From Clostridiales bacterium UBA3678 (GTDB lineage: Bacteria; Bacillota; Clostridia; TANB77; CAG-508): DNA of 54,026 nt. The stretch lies in contig DFJF01000005.1 of the NCBI GenBank assembly GCA_002372935.1, positions 172,427-226,452 of the forward strand. Direction: 5' to 3'. The position numbers and the translations under genes were made by a program. The notes below the pieces were generated by a model. That model did not search any database. It was not told the origin of the DNA and saw nothing but the letters and a program-made list of their open reading frames with translations. The stretch's first letter is position 1. The number at the start of each line of letters is the position of its first letter. Shown here in pieces: positions 1-6,843 of the stretch.

Positions 1-31
1 CTTTTTGAAAGAGAACCGTCCCCAATTGAAA
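1..31. repeat. Half copy of dispersed GGGACGGTTC palindrome
   Basis: The window opens with AGAACCGTCCCC followed by AATTGAAAT. This is one arm of the palindrome seen complete near 42.8 and 49.9 kb. The other arm is absent or lies outside the window. It directly abuts the stop codon of the endonuclease Q-like gene, so it may act as its terminator. Confidence 0.6.
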
Positions 32-1222
32 TTAAATAGTTACTTTACCGTAAACTCCTCCACCACCAGAGTGTACTTTTGCTTCTCCATGACTTGCTTT
101 ATATATGTTATTTGCTATTTTTTCTCCTACAACACCTTCTAAATCATCTTTTCCAACATTGTGTAAAATATTCATTTCTGTTTCAAAATTTGATAATAAC
201 TTATCTATCGTTTTTCCACCAACTCCTGGTATAAATGTTAATGGAACTTGATAAATATATGGTGGTCTGTTTTTGGGACTTTTCGTTTTTGGCTTATCCT
301 TTATTAATTCTATTCTATCAAATACTCCAAAAGTTATGTTTTTTCCATGGCATCTTGGACATTCTGTTGCTGCTTCATCAATTTCTATTGAATCATTACA
401 ATCTTCACAAAAACTTCTATGATATTTTCCAAGTTTTGGATCTAACCCATAATTAGCTATTATTTTTCTTCCATCTTCATTTTTTAATGCTTTTACAACC
501 TCTTTAAAACTGATATCCTCTACTTGCATTTTGTTATATTCTCTTGCAATTCTTGGCAATGAATGTGCATCTGAATTTGTTACAAATGTTTTATTTTCAA
601 GTTCACTTATTTCATCAGCTAAAAATGTATCTGAACTTAATCCTAGCTCTACTGCAAATATTTTATCATATTTTTCCTTAAATACATCTTGTAATCTGTC
701 TACACAGTTTCCATAATAACTCTTAAATGGAGTAAAAATATGTGCTGGAATAAGTATTCCATTGTATTTTTCTACAATATCTATTAATTCATATCCTGAT
801 ATATCTGAATGTTGAGTACTTAAAGTAATATTTTTTATATGATGACTCATCTCACTTGAAAATGCTTTTATATCTTTTAAATAAGGAAAAAAGCACACAT
901 TGTGTGCACTCCCTCGTTTTCCATTTCTACCAGTTTCTGTAGTTTCCACTTCACTTCCAAGTAATATGCAAACTTTGTCTTTATATATAATTCCACCATC
1001 TCTTAATTCATATGCATCTCCTGTTCTTAAAAAATTTTCTATATCTTCAATTACATAAGGTGATGCACAATCAATAATTCCAACAACATTTATTCCCTTT
1101 TTCTCTGCACATTCTTTTGCAATATTTGCAAAATTTAAACTTCTTGCTCCTGTTATTTTTATAGGTTTTCCATTCTCACTTCTTCCAATATGTACATGTA
1201 AATCTGCAAATATTTCATACAT
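32..1222 (-). CDS. Endonuclease Q-like PHP-domain DNA repair nuclease
   Basis: The 396-residue product has an N-terminal PHP metal-hydrolase fold with the HxH signature at residues 9-11 (DLHVH), further conserved His/Asp positions (STQHSD, NSDAH), and a C-terminal zinc-finger-like block (CEDC...CPRCHG). This combination is typical of the archaeal/Bacillus endonuclease Q family, which nicks DNA 5' of deaminated bases such as hypoxanthine and uracil. The tail (FIPGVGGKTIDKLL) resembles a helix-hairpin-helix DNA-binding motif. AGGAGG lies 8 nt before the ATG. It is probably co-transcribed with the upstream gene, 27 nt away. The family call is by motif recognition; substrate preference is inferred. 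Confidence 0.8.
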   Translation of the reverse strand: MYEIFADLHVHIGRSENGKPIKITGARSLNFANIAKECAEKKGINVVGIIDCASPYVIEDIENFLRTGDAYELRDGGIIYKDKVCILLGSEVETTETGRNGKRGSAHNVCFFPYLKDIKAFSSEMSHHIKNITLSTQHSDISGYELIDIVEKYNGILIPAHIFTPFKSYYGNCVDRLQDVFKEKYDKIFAVELGLSSDTFLADEISELENKTFVTNSDAHSLPRIAREYNKMQVEDISFKEVVKALKNEDGRKIIANYGLDPKLGKYHRSFCEDCNDSIEIDEAATECPRCHGKNITFGVFDRIELIKDKPKTKSPKNRPPYIYQVPLTFIPGVGGKTIDKLLSNFETEMNILHNVGKDDLEGVVGEKIANNIYKASHGEAKVHSGGGGVYGKVTI

Positions 1223-1249
1223 TTATTATTCCTCCTAAGCTTTTATGCA

Positions 1250-2143
1250 TCAATTTTCTATTTTATACACTGATTTATGATTCATTACTCTATCTGCTAC
1301 TTCTTGACTAAATAGAGCCTTGTTAGCATTACTTTTTTGTATAACTCTTGTGTATCTATGAACTGTTTGTACTGTTTTTCTTTTTGTTTTTGCTTTATTT
1401 ACTGCTGTGGTTACTATATTATTTCTTTCTTTTTTGCCATCCATTGAAAATAGTTCCTTTGATTGTTTTTTTATGTTTTTACCAATTAGCTTATCTATTT
1501 CTTCTGCATATCGATTTTGCAATGCTGAAATATATGATTTTGTACTATGTTCTCTTTCACATAAAAAAGCTAATTTTCTAAGAACTGGCACCTCTGTAGC
1601 ATCTTTTATATATATTGTTTCCATAGCATTTACAAACAGAATAAAATCTTCTAAATATCTATTATTAATATTTTTTAAATTTCTTTCTTTTAAAATTATT
1701 AGTGCTTCTTGTGGCGTAAAAGCTTCTCTTTCCTCTCTTCTTAATATTAATCCAGCAAATTGATCTACTAATTCTAATATATCACTTTCTTTTTCTCTTT
1801 TATCTGTACTACTATATCTATTTAACCCTTCACAAATTTTGCAGAATTTCTTTCCAAATCCTAATACAGCCAAATATTCAGCTCCATCTTTTGCATAAGT
1901 TTCCAGTTTTCCCAGTTTTTGAGAATTATCTACTTTTTTGCAATTACATAATAACATAGCAGTTAGTACTTCATTTTCGTCTACATCTAAACTAGCATAA
2001 TCTAAAAACATCTTTGCTATTTGTGTTCTTAAAATTATTGATTTATTGAAAAATATGCCTGTTTTTTCTGACATATAATATGCTATAATCATTTTTTGTA
2101 TATAATCATCTTCATTTAATATGTATTCTGCAAAATCTTCCAT
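1250..2143 (-). CDS. Unknown protein, possibly HD-superfamily-like
   Basis: A 297-residue, largely helical, charged protein with no signal peptide or membrane segment. The order of helices in the first 200 residues, and its handling of a possible cyst-like LL(C/N) segment, faintly recalls degenerate HD/HD-GYP proteins, but I see no clear HD metal motif. The C-terminal 60 residues are very basic (KAKTKRKTVQTVHRYTR), suggesting nucleic acid binding or disorder. It has AGGAGG 6 nt before the ATG and a consensus promoter upstream, and it precedes the endonuclease Q gene in the same operon. A role in DNA repair is suggested only by that neighbour. Confidence 0.6.
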   Translation of the reverse strand: MEDFAEYILNEDDYIQKMIIAYYMSEKTGIFFNKSIILRTQIAKMFLDYASLDVDENEVLTAMLLCNCKKVDNSQKLGKLETYAKDGAEYLAVLGFGKKFCKICEGLNRYSSTDKREKESDILELVDQFAGLILRREEREAFTPQEALIILKERNLKNINNRYLEDFILFVNAMETIYIKDATEVPVLRKLAFLCEREHSTKSYISALQNRYAEEIDKLIGKNIKKQSKELFSMDGKKERNNIVTTAVNKAKTKRKTVQTVHRYTRVIQKSNANKALFSQEVADRVMNHKSVYKIEN

Positions 2144-2175
2144 AATATTCCTCCTAAGTATTTTTATCTACATTA

Positions 2176-2204
2176 ATTATATGTTATATTGTTTTTATTT
2201 TCAA
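2176..2204 (-). promoter_or_regulatory. Sigma-A-type promoter for the unknown gene and endonuclease Q gene
   Basis: On the minus strand TTGAAA (2199-2204) is followed after exactly 17 nt by TATAAT (2176-2181). It lies about 33 nt upstream of the ATG at 2143, pointing at it. Confidence 0.6.
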
Positions 2205-2232
2205 GTCTTTTTTTTGTTTTTTTATTAATATA

Positions 2233-2262
2233 TAAAAAAAAAGCCCCCTCAGGCTCTTTTTT
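2233..2262 (-). terminator. Rho-independent terminator of the surface protein gene
   Basis: On the minus strand AGCC-TGAGGG-GGCT is flanked by A and T runs and ends in a run of nine T. It begins 8 nt after the stop codon of the gene at 2270-2728. Confidence 0.75.
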
Positions 2263-2269
2263 TCTTTTT

Positions 2270-2728
2270 TTATAAACTATTATATTCTCTTATTTTCTTG
2301 AATGAATATGCTGCTACAATTACACCTAATACTGCAACAATTGCTAAAATACTTGTATCTGCTGCTCCGGTATATGCTAAAGTATCAACATTATTGTTTT
2401 CATTTGAAGCATTATTTGAGTTACTATTTGAATTACTATTTGAATTTAAAGTATTATAGTTGCTATTACTATTAGTATTAGTATTACTGTTAGTATCTGC
2501 TGTGCTTAAAGTATTATAGTTACTATTACTGTTAGTTCCTGTATTTGAAAATGAATTTGAATTACTATTTGTGTTTAAATCATTTGTATCTGATGTTGTA
2601 GCATTTTCCCATCCACTATAACTTGAGTTTGTATTATCATCAGCTAATACAATTGATGATAAATTTAAAACTAATACTCCACTTAATAAAATTACAACTA
2701 AACTTTTTAATAAACTTGATTTTTCCAT
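2270..2728 (-). CDS. Small Ser/Asn/Thr-rich secreted protein with sortase-like C-terminal signal
   Basis: 152 residues. Residues 1-29 look like a signal peptide (KSL then a hydrophobic stretch ending VLADD). Residues 30-115 are low complexity, dominated by Asn, Ser and Thr, with the motif NSNSNYNTL twice. The C-terminus reads LAYTGA, a hydrophobic segment (ILAIVAVLGVIVAAY), then KKIREY. This is the layout of a sortase substrate (LPxTG, hydrophobic helix, positive tail), except that Ala replaces Pro, as in class E LAxTG signals. A plain C-terminal membrane anchor is the alternative. AGGAGG precedes the ATG. It has its own promoter and terminator, so it is monocistronic. Confidence 0.7.
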   Translation of the reverse strand: MEKSSLLKSLVVILLSGVLVLNLSSIVLADDNTNSSYSGWENATTSDTNDLNTNSNSNSFSNTGTNSNSNYNTLSTADTNSNTNTNSNSNYNTLNSNSNSNSNSNNASNENNNVDTLAYTGAADTSILAIVAVLGVIVAAYSFKKIREYNSL

Positions 2729-2772
2729 TTTTTTCCTCCTAATAATTAACTTATCTTTTTATATACATTTTA

Positions 2773-2801
2773 ATTATACAACTTTTTTTCCCATATGTCA
2801 A
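2773..2801 (-). promoter_or_regulatory. Consensus promoter of the surface protein gene
   Basis: The minus strand has TTGACA (2796-2801), a 17-nt spacer and TATAAT (2773-2778): a perfect sigma-A match about 45 nt upstream of the ATG. High expression of the surface protein is a reasonable inference. Confidence 0.8.
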
Positions 2802-2846
2802 ACATTTATTGATTTTTTTTCATTTTTTTTTCAAAAAAGAGCTTCT

Positions 2847-3356
2847 TTAACAAATTTTACCATCAAAAATTCGTTTATAAGTTATATATTCATATTGATA
2901 AGGATTTTTCTCATTAGTTATTCCTTTTTCTTTTTTTATAACTTTCCATTGGTTTAAATCAATTTTTGGAAAATATACATCTCCATCAAAATCTTCATCA
3001 ATTTCTGTAATGTACATTTTTTTGCAATATGGCATTAACAATTTATAAATTGTTTCCCCACCTATAACAAAACACTCTTCTTCTGTATTGATATACTTTT
3101 TCAAATTTTTAATATCATCTAAAACTTCAACATTTTCATCTTTAATATTAAAATTTTCTTTATTTTTTGATAAAACTATATGATACCTATTTGGCAGGAC
3201 TCTTCCTAAACTTTCAAATGTCTTTCTTCCCATTATTATGGTGTGTCCTGTTGTTAAATTTTTAAATCTTTTTAAATCCTCTGGTATGTGCCAAATTAAT
3301 TTATTATCTTTGCCTATAACATTGTTTTTTGATTTTGCTACAATTATACTTAACAT
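2847..3356 (-). CDS. folA: Dihydrofolate reductase
   Basis: 169 residues, the normal length for chromosomal DHFR. It starts MLSIIVAKSKNNVIGKDNKL, then IWHIPEDLKRFKNLT with the conserved W-x-x-P-x-D-L-x-x-F active-site region, the NADPH site GHTIIMGRKTFESLGRVLP, and FVIGGETIYKLLMP. It reduces dihydrofolate to tetrahydrofolate, the cofactor consumed as methylene-THF by the thymidylate synthase encoded 66 nt upstream. The start has AGGGG 9 nt before the ATG. It is the last gene of the probable plsY-gpsA-thyA-folA run. I see no resistance-type insertion. Confidence 0.95.
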   Translation of the reverse strand: MLSIIVAKSKNNVIGKDNKLIWHIPEDLKRFKNLTTGHTIIMGRKTFESLGRVLPNRYHIVLSKNKENFNIKDENVEVLDDIKNLKKYINTEEECFVIGGETIYKLLMPYCKKMYITEIDEDFDGDVYFPKIDLNQWKVIKKEKGITNEKNPYQYEYITYKRIFDGKIC

Positions 3357-3422
3357 ATTCCAACACCCCTATTTCATTTCTTAATTAATTAATAAATAAT
3401 AATTTTAATTTAGCATTAAAAT

Positions 3423-4280
3423 CTAAATTGCTACAGGGATTTTTCCTAATTTTATTTCTTTATTATAGTCATATCCTTGTATTTCAAAATCTTCTACTTT
3501 AAATTCATAGAAATTTTTAGTATTATTTTTTATTACTAATTTAGGGTGAATATCTTTTGGCTCTGCTTCTATTAATTTTTTTATTAAGGGAATATGTCTA
3601 TCATATATATGGCAATCACCTATATTATGTGTTAATGTACCTACTTCAAGTCCTGAGCATTGTGCAAACATACAAAGTAGTGCAGCATATTGCATAGTAT
3701 TCCATCCATTTGCAGCTAGCATATCTTGTGAACGCTGATTTAAAATCAAATGCAATTTTCCCTCTTTTACTAGCCATTGTGTACCATAAGCACATGGTTC
3801 TAGATTCATATCTTTTAAATCTTCAAAATTAAAAATATTTGTCATTATTCTTCTGCTTGATGAATCATTTTTTAGTAAATCCAATACATAATCTACTTGA
3901 TCTATATTCTTAATTCCATTTTTAGTCTTAAAATCATATTTTTTTGCTAATTGATAGCCATAAGCTTTTCCAATTGATCCATTATCATCTGCCCATTGAT
4001 CCCATATATGTGAATTTAAGTCATTTACATTATTAGACTTTTTTTGCCAAATCCACAAAATTTCGTCAATTGCCTTTTTGACAGTGTTTGTATTATTTCT
4101 AAGTGTAATTATAGGAAATTCTTTTCCAACATCATATTTATTTGTTACTCCAACTATTGAAATGTAATTTGCTTCTGTTCCATCTTCCCATCTTGTTCTA
4201 ACATTTGTTCCTTCAGATGAATAACCATTATTTAGTATTTCTTTACATGTTTCAATAAAATTCTTATCTGCTTCTGTCAT
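3423..4280 (-). CDS. thyA: Thymidylate synthase, B. subtilis ThyA/phage type
   Basis: 285 residues from the ATG at 4280. An in-frame GTG at 4295 is possible, but AAAGGA lies 6 nt before the ATG and overlaps the GTG site. The catalytic cysteine is in EPCAYGTQW; the folate and dUMP regions appear as QRSQDMLAANGWN and HNIGDCHIYDRHI. Phrases such as ILWIWQKKSNNVNDLN and SHIWDQW match the divergent B. subtilis ThyA/phi3T subgroup rather than the E. coli type. It converts dUMP to dTMP with methylene-THF, producing the dihydrofolate that the adjacent folA product recycles. No FAD-dependent ThyX is seen here. Confidence 0.93.
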   Translation of the reverse strand: MTEADKNFIETCKEILNNGYSSEGTNVRTRWEDGTEANYISIVGVTNKYDVGKEFPIITLRNNTNTVKKAIDEILWIWQKKSNNVNDLNSHIWDQWADDNGSIGKAYGYQLAKKYDFKTKNGIKNIDQVDYVLDLLKNDSSSRRIMTNIFNFEDLKDMNLEPCAYGTQWLVKEGKLHLILNQRSQDMLAANGWNTMQYAALLCMFAQCSGLEVGTLTHNIGDCHIYDRHIPLIKKLIEAEPKDIHPKLVIKNNTKNFYEFKVEDFEIQGYDYNKEIKLGKIPVAI

Positions 4281-4336
4281 AGTTATTCCTTTCACTAATA
4301 ATCCTGAATTATAAATTAAAAATTATAAGTTCTTAA

Positions 4337-4828
4337 TTACTGATTATTATTTTCTTCATTATTTATTTCTGAATTTATTTCTTCTTTATGTTCTTCTGAA
4401 TTTGTTTGTTCATTATTATTTTTTTTATTATCTTCAACCACTTCAGCTTCATGAACTACCTCTTCTGGTTGTTCTGCTCCACATGATGGGCAATATTTAG
4501 CACTTTTATCCATTTTTGTATTGCAATTTGCACACAATTTCATATCAGATAATTCTAGTATTTGATTTTGATAAACTTTGATTTCTTCTTTTAATTCTTC
4601 AATTTTTGATAATTGTTCCTCAATAAATTCTGTTTTCTCACTCTTGCCATTAACTTCGATTTTTTCATAAACTTTTTTACCTATTTCTTTATATAAATCT
4701 TTAATTTGTGAATTACAATCTCCAATTTTCATTTTTAACTTTGTCTCACTTGCTACTTTGCTTGTTTTTTCTGCAGCACTTTTATATGTTTCAGATGCTT
4801 TTTTCCCTATTTTTTCAAAAAATTCCAT
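4337..4828 (-). CDS. Coiled-coil protein with C-terminal zinc ribbon
   Basis: 163 residues from the ATG at 4828, chosen because AGGAGG lies 9 nt upstream; a longer in-frame ATG at 4879 has no ribosome site and lies in a remnant of gpsA. Residues 1-90 are charged and helical (KASETYKSAAEKTSKVASE, then a heptad-like EEQLSKIEELKEEIKVYQNQILEL). A four-cysteine ribbon follows (CANC...CPSCG). The last 45 residues are almost entirely Glu, Asn and Lys, so probably disordered. No membrane segment. Cytosolic, function unknown. It lies between gpsA and thyA on the same strand. Confidence 0.75.
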   Translation of the reverse strand: MEFFEKIGKKASETYKSAAEKTSKVASETKLKMKIGDCNSQIKDLYKEIGKKVYEKIEVNGKSEKTEFIEEQLSKIEELKEEIKVYQNQILELSDMKLCANCNTKMDKSAKYCPSCGAEQPEEVVHEAEVVEDNKKNNNEQTNSEEHKEEINSEINNEENNNQ

Positions 4829-4878
4829 TTTAAAATTCCTCCTATTGTTATTTTTCTTTATTTTTTTATTTTTATACA

Positions 4879-4938
4879 TCTTTTTCTTTTATTTCTTGTC
4901 ATCAATATTTCAACTGCTTTATTTGAAACTAATTTATT
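4879..4938 (-). pseudogene. Remnant tandem copy of the 3' end of gpsA
   Basis: Translating the minus strand from 4938 gives NKLVSNKAVEILMTRNKRK, which closely matches the GpsA C-terminus NKLEPNKAVEMLMTRDKK encoded just upstream. The copy begins one base inside the gpsA stop codon, lacks the rest of the gene and is out of frame with it. It looks like the scar of an old duplication or of recombination between gpsA homologues. Confidence 0.75.
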
Positions 4939-5926
4939 AGTCTTCTTCTTTTTTATCTCTTGTCATAAGCATTTCAACCGCCTTATTTGGTTCTAACTTA
5001 TTATATAAAATATCATATACAACATCAACAATTGGCATTGAAACATTTAATCTTTCACTTAATTTTTTTGCAACTTCTATATTGTCTATGCTTTCAATTG
5101 TCATTCCTACTTCTTTTTTTGTTTCTTCAATTGTTTTACCTTGTCCAATTAATTTTCCTGCTTTTCTGTTTCTACTATGCTCACTTAAACATGTAACTAT
5201 TAAATCTCCAAGCCCACTTAAACCATATAGTGTATTACTCTCTGCTCCCATTTTTATTCCAAGTCTTCTTATTTCTGTAAGACCTCTAGTAATTAATGCT
5301 GCAAATGCGTTATCTCCATATCCAAGTCCTGCAATAACTCCAGTACAGAATGCTATAATATTTTTTAATGCTCCTCCAAGTTCTACTCCTTTAATGTCAT
5401 CTGAAGTATAAATTCTCATTTTTTCATTCATAAAATTATCTTGAATAAGGTGTTGAATTTCTTTATCTTTTGATGCTACAACTAATACTGTAGGTGAAGC
5501 TATAGAAACTTCTTCTGCATGACTAGGTCCTGATAAAGCTCCTATTCTTGCATTAGGTATTTCCTGTTTTATAACTTCATCTAAAGTTAATGATGTATCT
5601 TTTTCTATTCCTTTTGAGCATATTATAATTGGCTGTTTTTCACAGTCCACAAATTGTTTATATTGTTTTACAATGTTTCTTGTAAATTTTGAAGGCGTAA
5701 CATGTAAAATAATATCTGAATCCTCTATAACCTCTTTGAAGTCAGTTTTACAAATAACATTTTTTGGTACAACTGCATTTGGTAAAAACTTACACTTTCC
5801 ATCATTTATTAAATCTGCTTCTTCTTTTTCAAAAGACCATATTTTAATATTATGTCCCATATTTGCCAAGTGAATTGCAAGTGCAACTCCCCAACTTCCA
5901 CTTCCTATTATTGCTATGTTTTTCAT
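4937..5926 (-). CDS. gpsA: Glycerol-3-phosphate dehydrogenase, NAD(P)+
   Basis: 329 residues from the second ATG (MKNIAIIGSGSWGVALA). AAGGA lies 8 nt before this ATG, whereas the ATG three codons earlier overlaps the ribosome site. The N-terminal GSGSWG motif is the Rossmann NAD(P) site; ALSGPSHAEEV, KNIIAFCTGVIAGLGYGDN and the GLGDLIVTC segment are family hallmarks. It reduces dihydroxyacetone phosphate to sn-glycerol 3-phosphate, the acceptor for PlsY encoded immediately upstream (51-nt gap). The two genes together supply the first steps of phospholipid synthesis. Its 3' end has a decayed tandem copy downstream. Confidence 0.96.
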   Translation of the reverse strand: MKNIAIIGSGSWGVALAIHLANMGHNIKIWSFEKEEADLINDGKCKFLPNAVVPKNVICKTDFKEVIEDSDIILHVTPSKFTRNIVKQYKQFVDCEKQPIIICSKGIEKDTSLTLDEVIKQEIPNARIGALSGPSHAEEVSIASPTVLVVASKDKEIQHLIQDNFMNEKMRIYTSDDIKGVELGGALKNIIAFCTGVIAGLGYGDNAFAALITRGLTEIRRLGIKMGAESNTLYGLSGLGDLIVTCLSEHSRNRKAGKLIGQGKTIEETKKEVGMTIESIDNIEVAKKLSERLNVSMPIVDVVYDILYNKLEPNKAVEMLMTRDKKEED

Positions 5927-5977
5927 TTTTCCCATCCTTACTAATTATTTAGGTTTTAATGGATTTCCCATAACCAA

Positions 5978-6613
5978 TTATGAATTTTTAAAACTTAATT
6001 TATTTTCAGTTCCATTTAATATTCTCTTAACATTTTCTCTATGATTAAAAATCACAAATACCGCTAATATTAAACTGAAAATAAAATATTTTAGTCCTGA
6101 TGCTGAAACAATGTAGTGTTCATTTATAAATATTGTTAACACAGGAAATAATATTGCTGCCCCTATTGAACCCATAGAAACCATTTTTGATGCTATTATT
6201 ATAACCAAAGCAAATGTTAAACAAATAAATCCTATTTTCCAATTTACCATAAGTAAAACTCCAAATGATGTAGCTACTCCTTTTCCTCCTTTAAATCCAA
6301 AAAATATTGGAAAAGTATGACCAATAACTACTAAAATTCCTGCAATTTGTATTAACAATGCTCTGTCAACATTTTTTACTATTTTTCCAATTAAAAGTGC
6401 AATCAATATTGAAACAACACCTTTTAATATATCACATACAAGAGTGAGAACAGCTGCTTTTTTCCCTACTGCTCTTAGCATATTTGTACTTCCAGCATTT
6501 CCACTTCCTTTTTCTCTAACATCAAAACCTGCCATCTTCTTGCTTAATATAACAGAAAAATTTATACTTCCAATTGCATATGCAATTATTGCTAATATTA
6601 TGTATGAAGCCAT
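5978..6613 (-). CDS. plsY: Acyl-phosphate:glycerol-3-phosphate acyltransferase
   Basis: 211 residues with about five to six hydrophobic membrane segments. The PlsY motifs are visible: GSINFSVILSK near the N-terminus, the glycine-rich GSGNAGSTNMLRAVGKK (motif 1), and GHTFPIFFGFKGGKGVATSFG (motif 2). The integral membrane enzyme moves the acyl group from acyl phosphate to glycerol 3-phosphate to make lysophosphatidic acid. GGAGG lies 7 nt before the ATG. It heads a same-strand run with gpsA, the zinc ribbon gene, thyA and folA, and has its own promoter. Confidence 0.95.
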   Translation of the reverse strand: MASYIILAIIAYAIGSINFSVILSKKMAGFDVREKGSGNAGSTNMLRAVGKKAAVLTLVCDILKGVVSILIALLIGKIVKNVDRALLIQIAGILVVIGHTFPIFFGFKGGKGVATSFGVLLMVNWKIGFICLTFALVIIIASKMVSMGSIGAAILFPVLTIFINEHYIVSASGLKYFIFSLILAVFVIFNHRENVKRILNGTENKLSFKNS

Positions 6614-6648
6614 ATGTCTACCTCCTTGTTTAGTTTTATTATATGGCT

Positions 6649-6677
6649 ATTATATTATATTTGTTTTTTTTTATCAA
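6649..6677 (-). promoter_or_regulatory. Promoter of plsY operon
   Basis: The minus strand has TTGATA (6672-6677), a 17-nt spacer and TATAAT (6649-6654), about 36 nt before the plsY ATG. It is divergent from the clpE promoter. Confidence 0.6.
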
Positions 6678-6735
6678 TAGGTTTTTAAAATTTTATTTTT
6701 TTTGTGTCTAAAATGTAAATTCGACATGTTATTCC

Positions 6736-6764
6736 TTGACTTTATGTCACTTCTGTTATATTAT
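6736..6764 (+). promoter_or_regulatory. Promoter of the clpE-like gene
   Basis: The plus strand has TTGACT (6736-6741), 17 nt, then TATTAT (6759-6764), about 80 nt upstream of the start codon. The -35 box is preceded by CC, a context shared with the rpsJ, rpoB and por promoters. I could not recognise a convincing CtsR heptad repeat. Confidence 0.5.
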
Positions 6765-6843
6765 ATAATATGTATTATTTTACGAGAAAATAAATTTTAA
6801 TTTTTTCATTAAATAAATTATACAGAGAAATGAGGATATGCTT

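Noticed and set aside
5082..5411. Plus-strand 109-codon frame within gpsA
   Set aside because: Shadow of gpsA; no ribosome site and no family resemblance.
6720..6727. TGTCGAA as a Spo0A box near clpE (also inside the 34-bp repeats)
   Set aside because: A 7-mer of this composition is expected several times by chance in 54 kb; nothing else supports Spo0A control.
6736..6760. CtsR operator at the clpE promoter
   Set aside because: Only one heptad half resembles the GGTCAAA-type repeat; the second does not.
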